Positions 15,901 to 25,331 are shown, counted from the first letter of the stretch. The stretch: DNA of 64,000 bases from Bog-473 sp963779735 (GCA_963779735.1 CAVZZJ010000012.1:72784-136783), one strand, 5' to 3'. Made by a program: numbers and translations. The notes: a model not told the origin generated them from the letters alone.

Positions 15901-16518
15901 ATGGCAACCAGCCTCATTCCGACCCTGGAAGAGTTCGAACGTTCTCATGTCGCCCGGACCGGGGTCCGAGCGCTGGCGAGCGCCGCCCTGCTGTTGACCG
16001 CCTACTACGTAGTGCCCGTAGCCCCACGCGCCCACGAGGCGGTCGGGCTCCGCTTGGGGGTGAGCATGGCACTGTTCGTTGCCGTGCTCAGCTTCGAGGT
16101 GCGTTCCATCGCCAAGCATGCCCGGCCCATGTTGCGGGCGGTCGTGGCCATGGCCACCGTGATACCGCTCTTTCTCGTGCTGTTTGCCTGGATCTACCTG
16201 ACGATGTCCCGGTCGGATCCGGCGGCGTTCGGGCAGGCGCTCGATCGTGACTCCGCGCTGTACTTCACGGTCACGGTGTTCTCGACCGTCGGTTTCGGCG
16301 ACATCGTCGCCAAGTCAGACGTGGCGCGTCTGGTGGTCACCGTTCAGATGCTCGCCGATCTGGCGGTGGTCGCCGTCGTGATCCGGCTGATCCTCGGGGC
16401 CGCAAGCCGAGGCGAAGCTCGCAGGAGTACTCCACCCGAGCAACCGGGCAACCGGGCCGATGCCGGCGTCGGATCGGGTGCCGATCACCCCGACCCGGGC
16501 TCGCCGGCCGGAGCGTGA
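15901..16518 (+). CDS. Potassium channel, four-helix with pore loop
   Basis: 205 residues. Hydrophobic segments at about 25-42, 52-68 and 78-100 precede the pore loop with the selectivity filter TVGFGD (129-134); a last helix spans about 146-166. This is an ion-channel-2-type protein with extra N-terminal helices. No RCK/TrkA-N domain follows, only a short Pro/Gly/Ala-rich tail. The second channel at 59512 has the same membrane plan but a long C-terminal extension, so the two are paralogues. Gating signal unknown. Confidence 0.88.
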   Translation: MATSLIPTLEEFERSHVARTGVRALASAALLLTAYYVVPVAPRAHEAVGLRLGVSMALFVAVLSFEVRSIAKHARPMLRAVVAMATVIPLFLVLFAWIYLTMSRSDPAAFGQALDRDSALYFTVTVFSTVGFGDIVAKSDVARLVVTVQMLADLAVVAVVIRLILGAASRGEARRSTPPEQPGNRADAGVGSGADHPDPGSPAGA

Positions 16519-16655
16519 CCCGGCTGGTGGGTCGGTAGCCGACGGGTGAAGAACGGCGCCAACAGAGCGATCGCCGCCGCCTTGTGCTGTAGCCACTTGT
16601 CAACCGACCGGTTAGCATCTCGCGACCTCAGCGGCGAGCAGGACCGAGGGGGAGC

Positions 16656-17510
16656 GTGGGTGATTTTTCGATGAGGCACGTCGAGGTCGGGTTGTGCTGG
16701 GGCACGTTGCAGAACGCCAGGCTGCTGGAGCTGATCGAGGCCGCCGGCGCGCATGGGTTCCCGACGTTGAGCGTCAGACCACAGATGGTGCTCGGCACCC
16801 TCGAGCGTGGGTTGGACGCGGCCGCGTTACGCCGGCGGCTTGACGACGCTGGTGTTCGGGTGCGCGTGATTGACGCCATCGGTGGGGATCTACCGGGCGC
16901 CAGCGCCGGCGGACCCTCGGATTGGGCCCCCGCCTCGGCAGCCGAATGCTTTCGGGCGGCCGAAGCGGCCGGGGCGCCGATCGTGAACGTTTGCCACTAC
17001 AAGTTCGAAGGCGAGCAGCCGGGCCTGGCGGAGATGACCGACGCGGTCGGTGCCATCTCCCGAGACGCCGCGTCCCGCGGTCTGCGCGTTGTTCTCGAGT
17101 TCGTGCCCGACAGCGGTATCCCGGATCTATCGTTCGCCACGGCGATCGTGAGGGGTGTCAACCTGCCGGACTGCGGTGTCCTGGTCGACCCATGGCACCT
17201 CGCCCGCACTGGAGGCACCGTCGATGACCTGCGCGCCTTGCCCTCCGGCGCGATCGGTGCGTTCCAGCTCGACGATCGTACGACACCACCGGCGGGAGTC
17301 CCCTATGTGCCGATGACCGGCCGAGACCTTCCCGGTGAGGGGAAGCTGCCACTGCGGGACATCGCCTTGGCCGTCCTCGACAACAACCCGACCCTGACCG
17401 CCGAAGTCGAGGTGTTCAACGACGAACTGCGCTCGCTCTCAAGCGATGACGCAGCGAAGCGAGTCCGTACCGCGGTCGACTCGTGGCTCGACGGGTTCGA
17501 GGAGCGATAG
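16656..17510 (+). CDS. Sugar phosphate isomerase/epimerase-like TIM barrel
   Basis: 284 residues from GTG 16656, with GGGGGAG just upstream; an ATG lies at 16671. Features of the xylose-isomerase-like barrel include ELIEAAGAHGFPTLSV, IVNVCHYKF, RGLRVVLEFVPDSG (metal-ligand Glu) and GVLVDPWHLARTGGT (Asp/His). The family isomerises or epimerises sugars, inositols and related acids. Its stop overlaps the GTG start of an Idh/MocA oxidoreductase by one base, the usual pairing in sugar, inositol or aromatic-acid degradation. Exact substrate unknown. Confidence 0.87.
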   Translation: MGDFSMRHVEVGLCWGTLQNARLLELIEAAGAHGFPTLSVRPQMVLGTLERGLDAAALRRRLDDAGVRVRVIDAIGGDLPGASAGGPSDWAPASAAECFRAAEAAGAPIVNVCHYKFEGEQPGLAEMTDAVGAISRDAASRGLRVVLEFVPDSGIPDLSFATAIVRGVNLPDCGVLVDPWHLARTGGTVDDLRALPSGAIGAFQLDDRTTPPAGVPYVPMTGRDLPGEGKLPLRDIALAVLDNNPTLTAEVEVFNDELRSLSSDDAAKRVRTAVDSWLDGFEER

Positions 17511-18484
17511 TGAGGGTACTGGTCATTGGAACCGGCTTCGGGGGCCGGGTGGTCGCGGGTGCTTACCGGGACGCAGGCTGTGGCGTCGACGTGGTCTCAC
17601 CGCGGGATGCCGACGCGGTATGGAAGGCCATCGCCGCGGGTGCCGACCTGGTGTCGGTGCACTCGCCGCCGTTCCTGCACCATGCCCACGTCATGGCTGC
17701 GCTCGATAGAGGCTCCGCTGTGCTCTGCGACAAGCCGTTCGGGCGCGACTCGGCCGAAGCACAGTCCATGCGCGACCGGGCTCACCAAAATGATGCTTTG
17801 AACTACTTGAATTTCGAGTTCCGGCGTTTCCCGGCCCGGGTCAAGGCGCGCGCGCTCGTCGGCCAAGGCGCCATCGGGACGCCGCAACACGTCAGTTGGC
17901 TTTTCGTCGGCAATGGGCTCCGGCCCCAGGTGCATCGATGGCTCTTTGACCGGGAATTGGCCGGGGGCTGGGTCGGAGCATGGGGATCGCATTGCATCGA
18001 TACGCTGCGATGGCTCCTCGAAAGCGAAGTGGCGACCTGTAGTGCCGTCCTGCGCACCGAGACGGCGTCCAGGCCCGATGCCCTGGGCGTCGAACATCCC
18101 TCGAGCGCCGAAGACGCCTTCTCCGCCTGGTTCACGATGGACAACGGCTGCACCGCCAGTGTCGACACCGCCTACTCCACTCCCGTCGCCCTCCCGCAGA
18201 CGGTGCACGTCCTCGGCAACGAAGGCGCCATTGAAGTTCGGAACGACCAAACGGTCTCGCTCCGGCGGCCCGGAGAGGCCACGGAGACCTTCTCGTTCCC
18301 GCCGGGAGACGGCGACCCCCACTCGCCCGGCCTGGTTCCCTGGCTGGCCGACGTCGTCCAGGCGGTCGGCTCCGGCCTCCAGCTCCCCCCCTCCTTCGAT
18401 GACGGTCTCGCCGTAGCTCGTGTGATGGACAAGATGCGCGCCACCGCGGCAACAGCGGATCGGCCGCAAAGCCCTCGACGTTGA
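17510..18484 (+). CDS. Gfo/Idh/MocA-family NAD(P)-dependent oxidoreductase
   Basis: 324 residues from GTG 17510 (TAGTG overlap with the isomerase). The Rossmann start is VLVIGTGFGGRVVAGAY (GxGxxG), then SVHSPPFLHHAHVMAALDRG and the catalytic-site motif CDKPFGRD. The C-terminal half is the Gfo/Idh alpha/beta domain with GAWGSHCIDTLRWLL. It oxidises or reduces a sugar-like or cyclic alcohol with NAD(P). It forms a two-gene unit with the isomerase. A paralogous oxidoreductase lies at 25920. Confidence 0.9.
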   Translation: MRVLVIGTGFGGRVVAGAYRDAGCGVDVVSPRDADAVWKAIAAGADLVSVHSPPFLHHAHVMAALDRGSAVLCDKPFGRDSAEAQSMRDRAHQNDALNYLNFEFRRFPARVKARALVGQGAIGTPQHVSWLFVGNGLRPQVHRWLFDRELAGGWVGAWGSHCIDTLRWLLESEVATCSAVLRTETASRPDALGVEHPSSAEDAFSAWFTMDNGCTASVDTAYSTPVALPQTVHVLGNEGAIEVRNDQTVSLRRPGEATETFSFPPGDGDPHSPGLVPWLADVVQAVGSGLQLPPSFDDGLAVARVMDKMRATAATADRPQSPRR

Positions 18485-18529
18485 CCGCCCCACCGGCCCG
18501 AGAAACTCGGTCGGCGGCTGAGAGAACGC

Positions 18530-18572
18530 CTTCGCCGGCGCTCGTCGGCGCTCGCCGGCGCTCGCCGGCGAG
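18530..18572. repeat. GCTCGCCGGC-type tandem repeat
   Basis: Four imperfect copies of a 10-11-bp unit, GCTCGCCGGC, in the 213-bp gap between the oxidoreductase and the Rieske gene. Apparently non-coding. Confidence 0.8.
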
Positions 18573-18697
18573 CAACTATCGCCCGTCTATGGCTCGTTCC
18601 GTTTCGTTTTATTGGATGGGGCATTCGCTTTTTCGCGCTGGTCTAGCCGGCCGATCCGTGGTTCCCTGGCGTAGACTCTGTCGCAGAAGGAGACACC

Positions 18698-19969
18698 ATG
18701 GTTACCTCCGTCGAAAACGAGCTCCTCACTCGCGTCGAGGGTGACGCTCCGATGGGCCGGCTCATGCGGGAGAACTACTGGCTCGCCTTCGCACTCTCAT
18801 CCCACCTGGTGGCCGGAGACGCCCCCCTTCCTGTCCGTCTGCTCGGTGAGAACTACATTGCGTTTCGCGCCGAGGACGGCCGCGTCGGCTTCCTCGACGA
18901 ACTGTGCCCCCATCGCCGCGCCTCGCTGGCGCTCGGCCGCATTGAGGGCAACGGCGTACGCTGCATCTACCACGGCTGGAAGATCGATGTCTCCGGCTGT
19001 GTCGTTGAGACACCCACGCAGGTCAGCCGTCCCATGCAGTTCGCCGCGAATGTTCGAGTTGGCCACTTCCCGGTTCATGAGGCCGGGGGACTGGCGTGGG
19101 TATGGCTCGGCGGAGCGGACACGCCAGGCTTTCCCGACCTTCCGTTCGCAGGTGAGGGCCGTGAGGGTCCCGTTTACTCATGGATGACCTCCTCGCGCGT
19201 TCCCTGCAACTGGCTCCAAGGGGTGGAGGGCACCATAGACTCAGCCCACGTCGGAGTTCTTCATCAGACATGGCATCGCGAGGCCGCAAAACTCGCCGAG
19301 CACGCCAACCTCGCCATCGCCCTCGACCACCCGCCGCGCTACGAGACGGAGTCGACCTCATACGGCATGCGGGCGGCGGCCCTGCGGCGTACTCCCGATG
19401 GCAGCACCTATGTTCGCATCACCGAGCACCTACTGCCGCTCGTAACCGTGGTGTCGGTTGGCCGCGCCCAACCTCTCGACGGCGCCGCCTTCGTCATCTC
19501 TCCGATCGACGACACCCACCACCTCGTCTTCTTCGGGACGTTTTCCAACGAGCCGCTGCTACCTCCGGAGGAGACGATCGGCTTCGTCGCACCGGGTTTT
19601 GGGCCCCACCCATATGACTTCGCCGGACTCCGGGGCGACAGGTCGAACCGCTGGGGACAAGACCGCGAGCTAATGGCCACGGGGCACTTCACCGGCTTCG
19701 GGAGAAACCTTCTCGAAGAAGACGCCGCGGTGCAGGCGAGCATGGGGCCTATCCTTGACCGTACCAAGGAGAACCTCAGCTCGGGCGATGTAGCCGTAGC
19801 CCACGCCCGTCGCACGCTCCTCGATGCATTGCGCGCGGCCGGAACAGGCGAACTGCCACCCGGAAGCGCGTTGGCTTCCTCTGCCGTTCGGCTCCCGAAC
19901 GCCCTCGAGGCGATCATTGACGAAGGCGGGCGCTGGGAAGATATCTCGCTTAACCAGCTAGCGGGCTGA
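18698..19969 (+). CDS. Rieske non-heme iron oxygenase, large subunit
   Basis: 423 residues from ATG 18698 with AGAAGGAGA as ribosome site. The Rieske [2Fe-2S] site is CPHRRASLALG (about 70-80) and CIYHGWKIDVSG (about 89-100). The mononuclear iron site shows TIDSAHVGVLH (about 178-188) with a later Asp. Layout and length match phthalate-dioxygenase-type oxygenases that hydroxylate or demethylate aromatic and cyclic acids. No ferredoxin-reductase partner lies in the window. The neighbouring CoA operon suggests it acts early in the same catabolic route. Confidence 0.92.
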   Translation: MVTSVENELLTRVEGDAPMGRLMRENYWLAFALSSHLVAGDAPLPVRLLGENYIAFRAEDGRVGFLDELCPHRRASLALGRIEGNGVRCIYHGWKIDVSGCVVETPTQVSRPMQFAANVRVGHFPVHEAGGLAWVWLGGADTPGFPDLPFAGEGREGPVYSWMTSSRVPCNWLQGVEGTIDSAHVGVLHQTWHREAAKLAEHANLAIALDHPPRYETESTSYGMRAAALRRTPDGSTYVRITEHLLPLVTVVSVGRAQPLDGAAFVISPIDDTHHLVFFGTFSNEPLLPPEETIGFVAPGFGPHPYDFAGLRGDRSNRWGQDRELMATGHFTGFGRNLLEEDAAVQASMGPILDRTKENLSSGDVAVAHARRTLLDALRAAGTGELPPGSALASSAVRLPNALEAIIDEGGRWEDISLNQLAG

Positions 19970-20091
19970 CGCCCTGGGTCCATCATGTGCTGCTGAGCGG
20001 GTTCGGCACACACGGCGCGACGCTACCGTGCAAACCACACGAGGGTCGATGCGATCGTCCGATGGTGATGCCATCCCTCCATGGCTCGCGG

Positions 20092-20574
20092 TCACGCGCT
20101 AACCCGCAGTCGCCAGAGTAGGAGGGTGTGGCCTTCATGGTGCTCGAAGACCGGCGTGACATCCGCTCCTATGCGGACGGGACCATCGGGTGGATCCACG
20201 AGATTCCCGACAAGACGGACGTTCTCCGCGTCGGGCAGCTCCACGAGCGCAACGACGTAGGGAACCGCTTCGACCAACGAAGGATCAACCGGATGCCAGA
20301 CCCGTTCCCACGAGTAAATGACGCCTCGATATGTGCCGTCACTGGCATTGGGGACCTCCGCCCACGCAAGATCGCCCGTCCCGCAGCCGTAGCAGACGTA
20401 CTCCGGACCCCACTGGTACGCGCAGCAGGCCGGGCAATACTGCAAGATGATCTTCTCGGTCCGCAACCCGCTCCAGAACGGTGCGTCCAGTCCGTTGCTT
20501 TGTGCGACGGGCTTGACACGTTCTGGCAGCAGGAAGGGAGGGCGCGCTCCATCGTCTGGGGACGCGGCGGTCAC
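20092..20574 (-). CDS. DUF35 (OB-fold, zinc-ribbon) acyl-CoA-associated protein
   Basis: 160 residues. The zinc ribbon is CPACCAYQWGPEYVCYGCG (about 47-65), followed by an OB-fold with GVIYSWERVWHPVDP, VVALVELPDAENVRLVGNLV and GADVTPVFEHH. DUF35 proteins partner thiolase-like enzymes; in steroid side-chain degradation the DUF35 domain of ChsH2 activates the aldolase Ltp2. It overlaps the thiolase-like gene by 4 bp (ATGA), the conserved arrangement, which supports a physical complex. Confidence 0.9.
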   Translation of the reverse strand: MTAASPDDGARPPFLLPERVKPVAQSNGLDAPFWSGLRTEKIILQYCPACCAYQWGPEYVCYGCGTGDLAWAEVPNASDGTYRGVIYSWERVWHPVDPSLVEAVPYVVALVELPDAENVRLVGNLVDPPDGPVRIGADVTPVFEHHEGHTLLLWRLRVSA

Positions 20575-21818
20575 AATGACTCCATGGTGCCGAGCACGAG
20601 AGCCGACACGGGCGTCGTCAGCGGGCCGGCAGTCACCAGCGCGACGCTGCAGTCAGGCACCTGGTTGGTCGAAGTGCCGCGCAGCTGGCGGACACCCTCG
20701 ATTGCGAGGTTGAAACCGTGAATGTAGGCCTCAGCAAGGTTCCCTCCGGACGTGTTCAACGGGAACCGACCGTGGGGTGCGCTCAGATTCTCCAACGTCA
20801 AGGTCTCGTCGACGGCCTCGGGATCGCAGAGTCCGTGCTCGACGAGGCTCATGACCACACCCCCGGTGAAGTTCTCGTAGCTCTGCACAACGTCGACGTC
20901 AGATGGTCCCACTCGGGCATCGGCCCAGAGGCGTCGAGCGACAGTCAAGAAACCCGCCGAGGCATACGGCGATTCGTTGAAGCCCAGTCTTCCTGCCGAG
21001 TGATAGGCACCCTGCGCGGCGGCCAGAATGGCTATTGCCGGGTTCGGCAGATCCGGTGCACGATCAGCGGGCATGACGATGACCGCCGCCGCCCCGTCGT
21101 TCTCCTGGCAGAAGTCATACAGGCGCCAAGGCTCAACGATCATGCGGGCAGTATCGTAGGTTTCCGATGTGAGTGGCTTTCCGTGCATGGTGGCCCTCGG
21201 ATTGCTCTGGGCGTGCGCGTACGATGCCAGTGCGACCGCTTTCTGCGCGCCGAGACCGACGCCGCCGTGCTCGTGCATCCAGCGTACAAACTTGAGCCCG
21301 TACATCTGACCGGGGGTCAGTACACCGTAGGGCTGTTGGTAGGCAGCGGCACCGGACACCTCCCCGCCGCCTCTGGCTACTCCGAATCGCCCAAACTGCC
21401 CTTGGGCCAAAGCTCGGAACGCCACGACGCACCGTGCATGCCCGGTGGCGACGGCCATCGCTGCGTTCTGGATTGACGCCGCCATGCCGCCCCCTCCGCC
21501 CTCCCATTGCATCAGCGAGACGCGCAGGTCGCGGACGCCGAGGCAATTCGCCAGCCGGATCGGCCCGTTGCGGTCGTTGCCGTACGAACAAAACCCGTCT
21601 ATATCTGCAGTCTCCACGCCCGCGTCGCTGCACGCCGCACGCACAGCGTGTAAGAGCAATACGAACTCTGGGTCGGGCGATTTTCCGTGCCGATAGTAGG
21701 TACTCTCTCCGATGCCTCCGATCACCACTTGGCCGCGAAATACTTCAGATGACAATGGTCTCCTTTCGCCATGGTCCCTCTCGTTTTTTCCTATTGGGGC
21801 GCAATCGGCGATCGTCAC
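20571..21818 (-). CDS. Thiolase-like lipid-transfer protein, probable retro-aldolase (Ltp2-like)
   Basis: 415 residues from GTG 21818, with GGAGGAGG 4 bp upstream; a TTG at 21755 with AAGGAGACC is a good alternative. The thiolase fold is clear (FVLLLHAVRAACSDAGVETA, QSYENFTGGVVMSLVEHG, NTSGGNLAEAYIHGFNLA). Where true thiolases have the nucleophilic Cys the sequence reads SLMQWEGGGGGMAAS, with no Cys. This matches Ltp2-type enzymes that cleave beta-hydroxyacyl-CoA by retro-aldol reaction with a DUF35 partner, here the next gene. Substrate class inferred, not shown. Confidence 0.85.
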   Translation of the reverse strand: MTIADCAPIGKNERDHGERRPLSSEVFRGQVVIGGIGESTYYRHGKSPDPEFVLLLHAVRAACSDAGVETADIDGFCSYGNDRNGPIRLANCLGVRDLRVSLMQWEGGGGGMAASIQNAAMAVATGHARCVVAFRALAQGQFGRFGVARGGGEVSGAAAYQQPYGVLTPGQMYGLKFVRWMHEHGGVGLGAQKAVALASYAHAQSNPRATMHGKPLTSETYDTARMIVEPWRLYDFCQENDGAAAVIVMPADRAPDLPNPAIAILAAAQGAYHSAGRLGFNESPYASAGFLTVARRLWADARVGPSDVDVVQSYENFTGGVVMSLVEHGLCDPEAVDETLTLENLSAPHGRFPLNTSGGNLAEAYIHGFNLAIEGVRQLRGTSTNQVPDCSVALVTAGPLTTPVSALVLGTMESL

Positions 21819-21860
21819 GTCGCCTCCTCCCAGCCCCGGCCGATCCGGGAGCCACCCCGT

Positions 21861-24143
21861 TCATCGGATGACTAGGTCGATCGGTAGTTCGATCAGCGGG
21901 GACCCGGGTTGCGCCAGGTGCTGAGCCAGCGTCTGTGGGTGGTCGAGGCCTTCGCTGGGGTCGAGGACGGGCACGAGCTCACCACCGCACTCCCTGACGA
22001 TCAGCGCCAGCTGCTCACTTGTCAGCCGGCTCGTGGAGGCCTCCAGGGCTGCCGGAAGTTGCCACTCGTTCGCCCGCAGTTGCTCCAGCACATTGAAGCG
22101 CTCGTCCGAGAGGAGGTCGACCCGATCGAGGCTCACGAAGAACCTCGCCCATCCTTCTTCGTTGTTGCGGATTGAGATCAGCACCTGCCGGTCGCTGCAG
22201 GTGTACCCGTGGTCAGCTGGCCAACCCGCAGCTTGCACTTGCTTTCCCGTAACACCATCGTTCCCGGATTCCGCCGTGATGTTCCAGCCGTTCAACGCGA
22301 CGGCCGTGCGCAGAAGAGACACCTCAAACTGGCGGCCGACGGCGCGCTCACTCCGGTCCACCAGTAGACCAGCCATCACCGCTTGCGCCGCCGCATAGCC
22401 CGTGTTGACCGAGACCAGGTGAAAGCCCTGCCGGACCGGGAGTTCCCCAACCCGGCCCAGTTGCCGAGTCATCCCTGCCATGACCTGCACGTCGAACTCG
22501 GTCGCCGGTGCGTCCGCCAGCGGGCCGTTAGCCCCGTAGCCAGTCATCCCGCAGTACACGAGCCCCGCTCGCAGGGCGCTGAGGTCATCGGCCTTGAGCC
22601 TGAACGTGCGGCGGAACCGCATCGGGCCCGAGACGATTACCGCGTCGGCCTTGTGCACGAGGTCGTCTAATCGTGCTCTATCGCCTGACTGCGCCAGTTC
22701 GAGGTGTTCGAGGATCTTGCCGTGCTGAAGCTGCTCGACGACGGCCTCCGATCCCTCCTTGGCTGGCACAACAGCACAGTCTCCCCATGGGGGCAAAACC
22801 TTCGTGACAGCCGCCCCCAGCCGGACGAGGATCATTCCCGCGGTGCCGATGGCAAGTCCGGTGCCGACTTCCACGATGCTCAGCCCCGCGAGCGGCTTGG
22901 TCTCACTCAGGGGGCGCATCGTCCACGTGCCAGCCGTGGTTGCCACATCGGCCGACAGTGACGTCGCGGTGGGCTCGAGGAGCCGCTTCACCAGCTCGTC
23001 GTGTTCCCCCAGCTCGGGCGCGGGTCGCGGCTCAACTTCCTTGGCATCGACCACCACCCAGGGGGGAGCGGGATAGAGCACCCCACCGCGACCGGGATCG
23101 CACTCGCGGACAAGATGCTCCGCCACCACTTGGGGCTCGGCGAGGACAGCCTCCACGAGCGAGGCCGCGAGGCGCACCGGACCGGTGGGTACCCTTGCCT
23201 CACGGAGCCGCACCGACCACTCCTCAATCGTGTCAGATTTCATGATGTATTCGATCGACACACCTGTCGGGTCGACCGGTGTGTCGATCGGGAGTCCAAC
23301 GGCTCCCATGAGCCTTCTCCAGACCGCCTCTGTCGGGGCGCAGATGGCCAGGTAGCCGTCGGCTGCGGCGAACGCTCGATCCAGCATGTCAGTTCCGAAG
23401 TCGTGACCGAGTCTCGCCGGAGCCTGCGGATCTGACCAAAGGGTTGCCAGCCGGGACGCACCGGTGAAGAGACTCGTCCCGAACTGCGAGGTCGAAAGCA
23501 TGCACCCCTCGCGGCGGGTCTGTCGCCGGTACAACCCCGCAAGCAGGGCGATCGTGTTCATCATCGCTCCGCTCCAGTCCAGATACGCGGTGCCGCGCGA
23601 GAACTCGGGCTTGCCCTCGGGACGGCCGGTCACCCCGGCGAATCCGCTCACCGCCTGGGCCACCCACTCGAAACTGGGAAGGTCCTGCAGCGGTCCGCGC
23701 CCTTGGAAGGACGAGGACTGAAGATACACGAGCTCCGGGTTCGCCGGTTTGAGCACGTCGAAGTAGTCCAAGCCCAACCTGCGCATGACGTCAGGGTGGC
23801 GCGAGTTGTCGACCAGGACGTCGGCCCGGGCTACCAAAGCCAGGGCGTACGCGCGTTCGCTGGGATCCTTGCAGTCCAGAACGAGCCCGTACTTTCCCAC
23901 ATTCGTGCTCAAGAACGTCATGCCGGCATCATGTTTGCGACTGACATCAAAGCGCCCGAGATCGCCTCTCGGTTGCTCGACTTTGATCACCGTCGCGCCC
24001 AAGTAGCCCAGGAACATCGTGCTCACGGGCCCGACGGCTGTCTGACCGAAGTCCAACACGAGGGTTCCCGCCAAAGGCCCGACCGGATGTTCGGCGCGGG
24101 GAACGGATCCACGCACCGCTCGCATCGGCTGCGACCTCGTCAA
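21861..24143 (-). CDS. Double-length CaiB/BaiF CoA-transferase (two fused domains)
   Basis: 760 residues, about twice a single class-III CoA-transferase. Domain one (about 20-390) has LAGTLVLDFGQTAVGPVSTM, GYLGATVIKVEQPRGD and PELVYLQSSSFQGRGP. Domain two (about 405-755) repeats the pattern: LAGLSIVEVGTGLAIGTAGM, RLGAAVTKVLPPWG, AGLVYCGMTGYGANGP. Class-III enzymes form interlocked dimers, so the fusion probably makes one intramolecular pair. It would activate or shuttle CoA onto a carboxylic acid. It is 6 bp from the amidohydrolase and 42 bp before the aldolase-like gene in one operon. Confidence 0.92.
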   Translation of the reverse strand: MTRSQPMRAVRGSVPRAEHPVGPLAGTLVLDFGQTAVGPVSTMFLGYLGATVIKVEQPRGDLGRFDVSRKHDAGMTFLSTNVGKYGLVLDCKDPSERAYALALVARADVLVDNSRHPDVMRRLGLDYFDVLKPANPELVYLQSSSFQGRGPLQDLPSFEWVAQAVSGFAGVTGRPEGKPEFSRGTAYLDWSGAMMNTIALLAGLYRRQTRREGCMLSTSQFGTSLFTGASRLATLWSDPQAPARLGHDFGTDMLDRAFAAADGYLAICAPTEAVWRRLMGAVGLPIDTPVDPTGVSIEYIMKSDTIEEWSVRLREARVPTGPVRLAASLVEAVLAEPQVVAEHLVRECDPGRGGVLYPAPPWVVVDAKEVEPRPAPELGEHDELVKRLLEPTATSLSADVATTAGTWTMRPLSETKPLAGLSIVEVGTGLAIGTAGMILVRLGAAVTKVLPPWGDCAVVPAKEGSEAVVEQLQHGKILEHLELAQSGDRARLDDLVHKADAVIVSGPMRFRRTFRLKADDLSALRAGLVYCGMTGYGANGPLADAPATEFDVQVMAGMTRQLGRVGELPVRQGFHLVSVNTGYAAAQAVMAGLLVDRSERAVGRQFEVSLLRTAVALNGWNITAESGNDGVTGKQVQAAGWPADHGYTCSDRQVLISIRNNEEGWARFFVSLDRVDLLSDERFNVLEQLRANEWQLPAALEASTSRLTSEQLALIVRECGGELVPVLDPSEGLDHPQTLAQHLAQPGSPLIELPIDLVIR

Positions 24144-24149
24144 CGAGCG

Positions 24150-25331
24150 TCAGACATCGACCACCGCGTCCGAGCTGTCCGCCGGGGGTTCACCCACGTC
24201 GGGGAACAGTTCGAGAAAAGCTCCTCGAGTGATCCGGTAGGTCGTGTCGGGGTCCACGTCGTCGAACAACTCGTGCAACGTCTTTTGGGTATGGCCGAAC
24301 GTTCCCTCGAGATGGGGGTAGTCACTACCGAACATGACGTTGCGGTAGCCCATTGCCGTGCAGGCAGCGATGGCCGACTTGTCATGCTGGAACGAGGCGT
24401 ACACCTGCTCGTAGACGATCTCGCGGGGCGGGCGCGACAGCTTGGGACGTACCCACAGCCCGTGCTGGCGGTACCCCTCCTCAATCCGATCGGCAATGAA
24501 GGGCACCCATGTGGCGCCGCCTTCGGAGATGAGGAGCCGGAGGTTGGGATGACGATCGAGTGCACCACAAGCGACCATCATGGTGGCCATCCGCTGACCG
24601 CTGTAGCTCGACTCCACGTAGTTCATGACCGCTCCACCCGGACCTTTGAAGGGACGATTGTCCGGACGCTCGGGCACCTTGGCGTCCGATCCGACGTGCA
24701 CCGCCAGGACCATCCCCGTCTCCTCAGCGGCGGCCCACAACGGCTCCCAACTGTCGTCATTCCAGTTGGGCCGACCACGCTCGAGCGCGCTGGGAAGGTT
24801 GATGGCCTTGAAGCCCATCCCGGCGGCCCGGAACGTCTCGGCCACCGCGTCCTCGACCGAGAGGATCGAAACTTCAGCTGCGGGCACGACGCGCGAAGTG
24901 AGGTCCAAGAACGCCTCCTTCAGCCAATCGTTGAAGACGCGGACACCTTCCCGGTACAGCACGGGGTCCTGTATCAACCCTGCCCACAGCCCGATCGAAG
25001 GGTAGACGAGCTCGCCCCAGACTCCCTCCTGGTCGAGATCCTGGAGCCGCAAGCGAACGTCGAAGGCCCCGGGTGGACGGTTAAGTGCGCCGGCATTCAT
25101 CCCCGCTGTGACGCCCTTCCGTCCGATGGTCTCAATGAAGTCCTCGTCGATCGTCGGGCTCACGGGCTTGCGCCGCTCAATGGTCCGGCCGTCGACGTGC
25201 ACAAGCTCGGTACGGTCGTCGATCGCCTCGCTCCGGGGCATGCGCGCCGCAAGGTCGGGTGGAAGACGCTTCATCCAGAGATCGTCCGGTTCCATCGCGT
25301 GAGAATCGCCAGAGTGCGTCCATAGCTTCAT
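24150..25331 (-). CDS. Amidohydrolase-2 (ACMSD-like decarboxylase/hydrolase) family protein
   Basis: 393 residues from ATG 25331, with AAGGAGAG 5 bp upstream. The metal-dependent TIM barrel shows HSGDSHAMEPDDLW at the start, GMVLAVHVGSD (about 192-202) and FGSDYPHLEGTFGHTQKTL near residue 350, where Asp and His complete the metal site. The family decarboxylates or hydrolyses ring and keto acids. It heads a four-gene minus-strand operon with the CoA-transferase, aldolase-like and DUF35 genes. The 588-bp region upstream holds palindromes that may regulate this operon and the divergent oxidoreductase. Confidence 0.88.
   Translation of the reverse strand: MKLWTHSGDSHAMEPDDLWMKRLPPDLAARMPRSEAIDDRTELVHVDGRTIERRKPVSPTIDEDFIETIGRKGVTAGMNAGALNRPPGAFDVRLRLQDLDQEGVWGELVYPSIGLWAGLIQDPVLYREGVRVFNDWLKEAFLDLTSRVVPAAEVSILSVEDAVAETFRAAGMGFKAINLPSALERGRPNWNDDSWEPLWAAAEETGMVLAVHVGSDAKVPERPDNRPFKGPGGAVMNYVESSYSGQRMATMMVACGALDRHPNLRLLISEGGATWVPFIADRIEEGYRQHGLWVRPKLSRPPREIVYEQVYASFQHDKSAIAACTAMGYRNVMFGSDYPHLEGTFGHTQKTLHELFDDVDPDTTYRITRGAFLELFPDVGEPPADSSDAVVDV

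Noticed and set aside
23703..25325. A 540-residue plus-strand frame opposite the CoA-transferase and amidohydrolase
   Set aside because: Spans two real genes on the other strand; composition is that of a complementary shadow.
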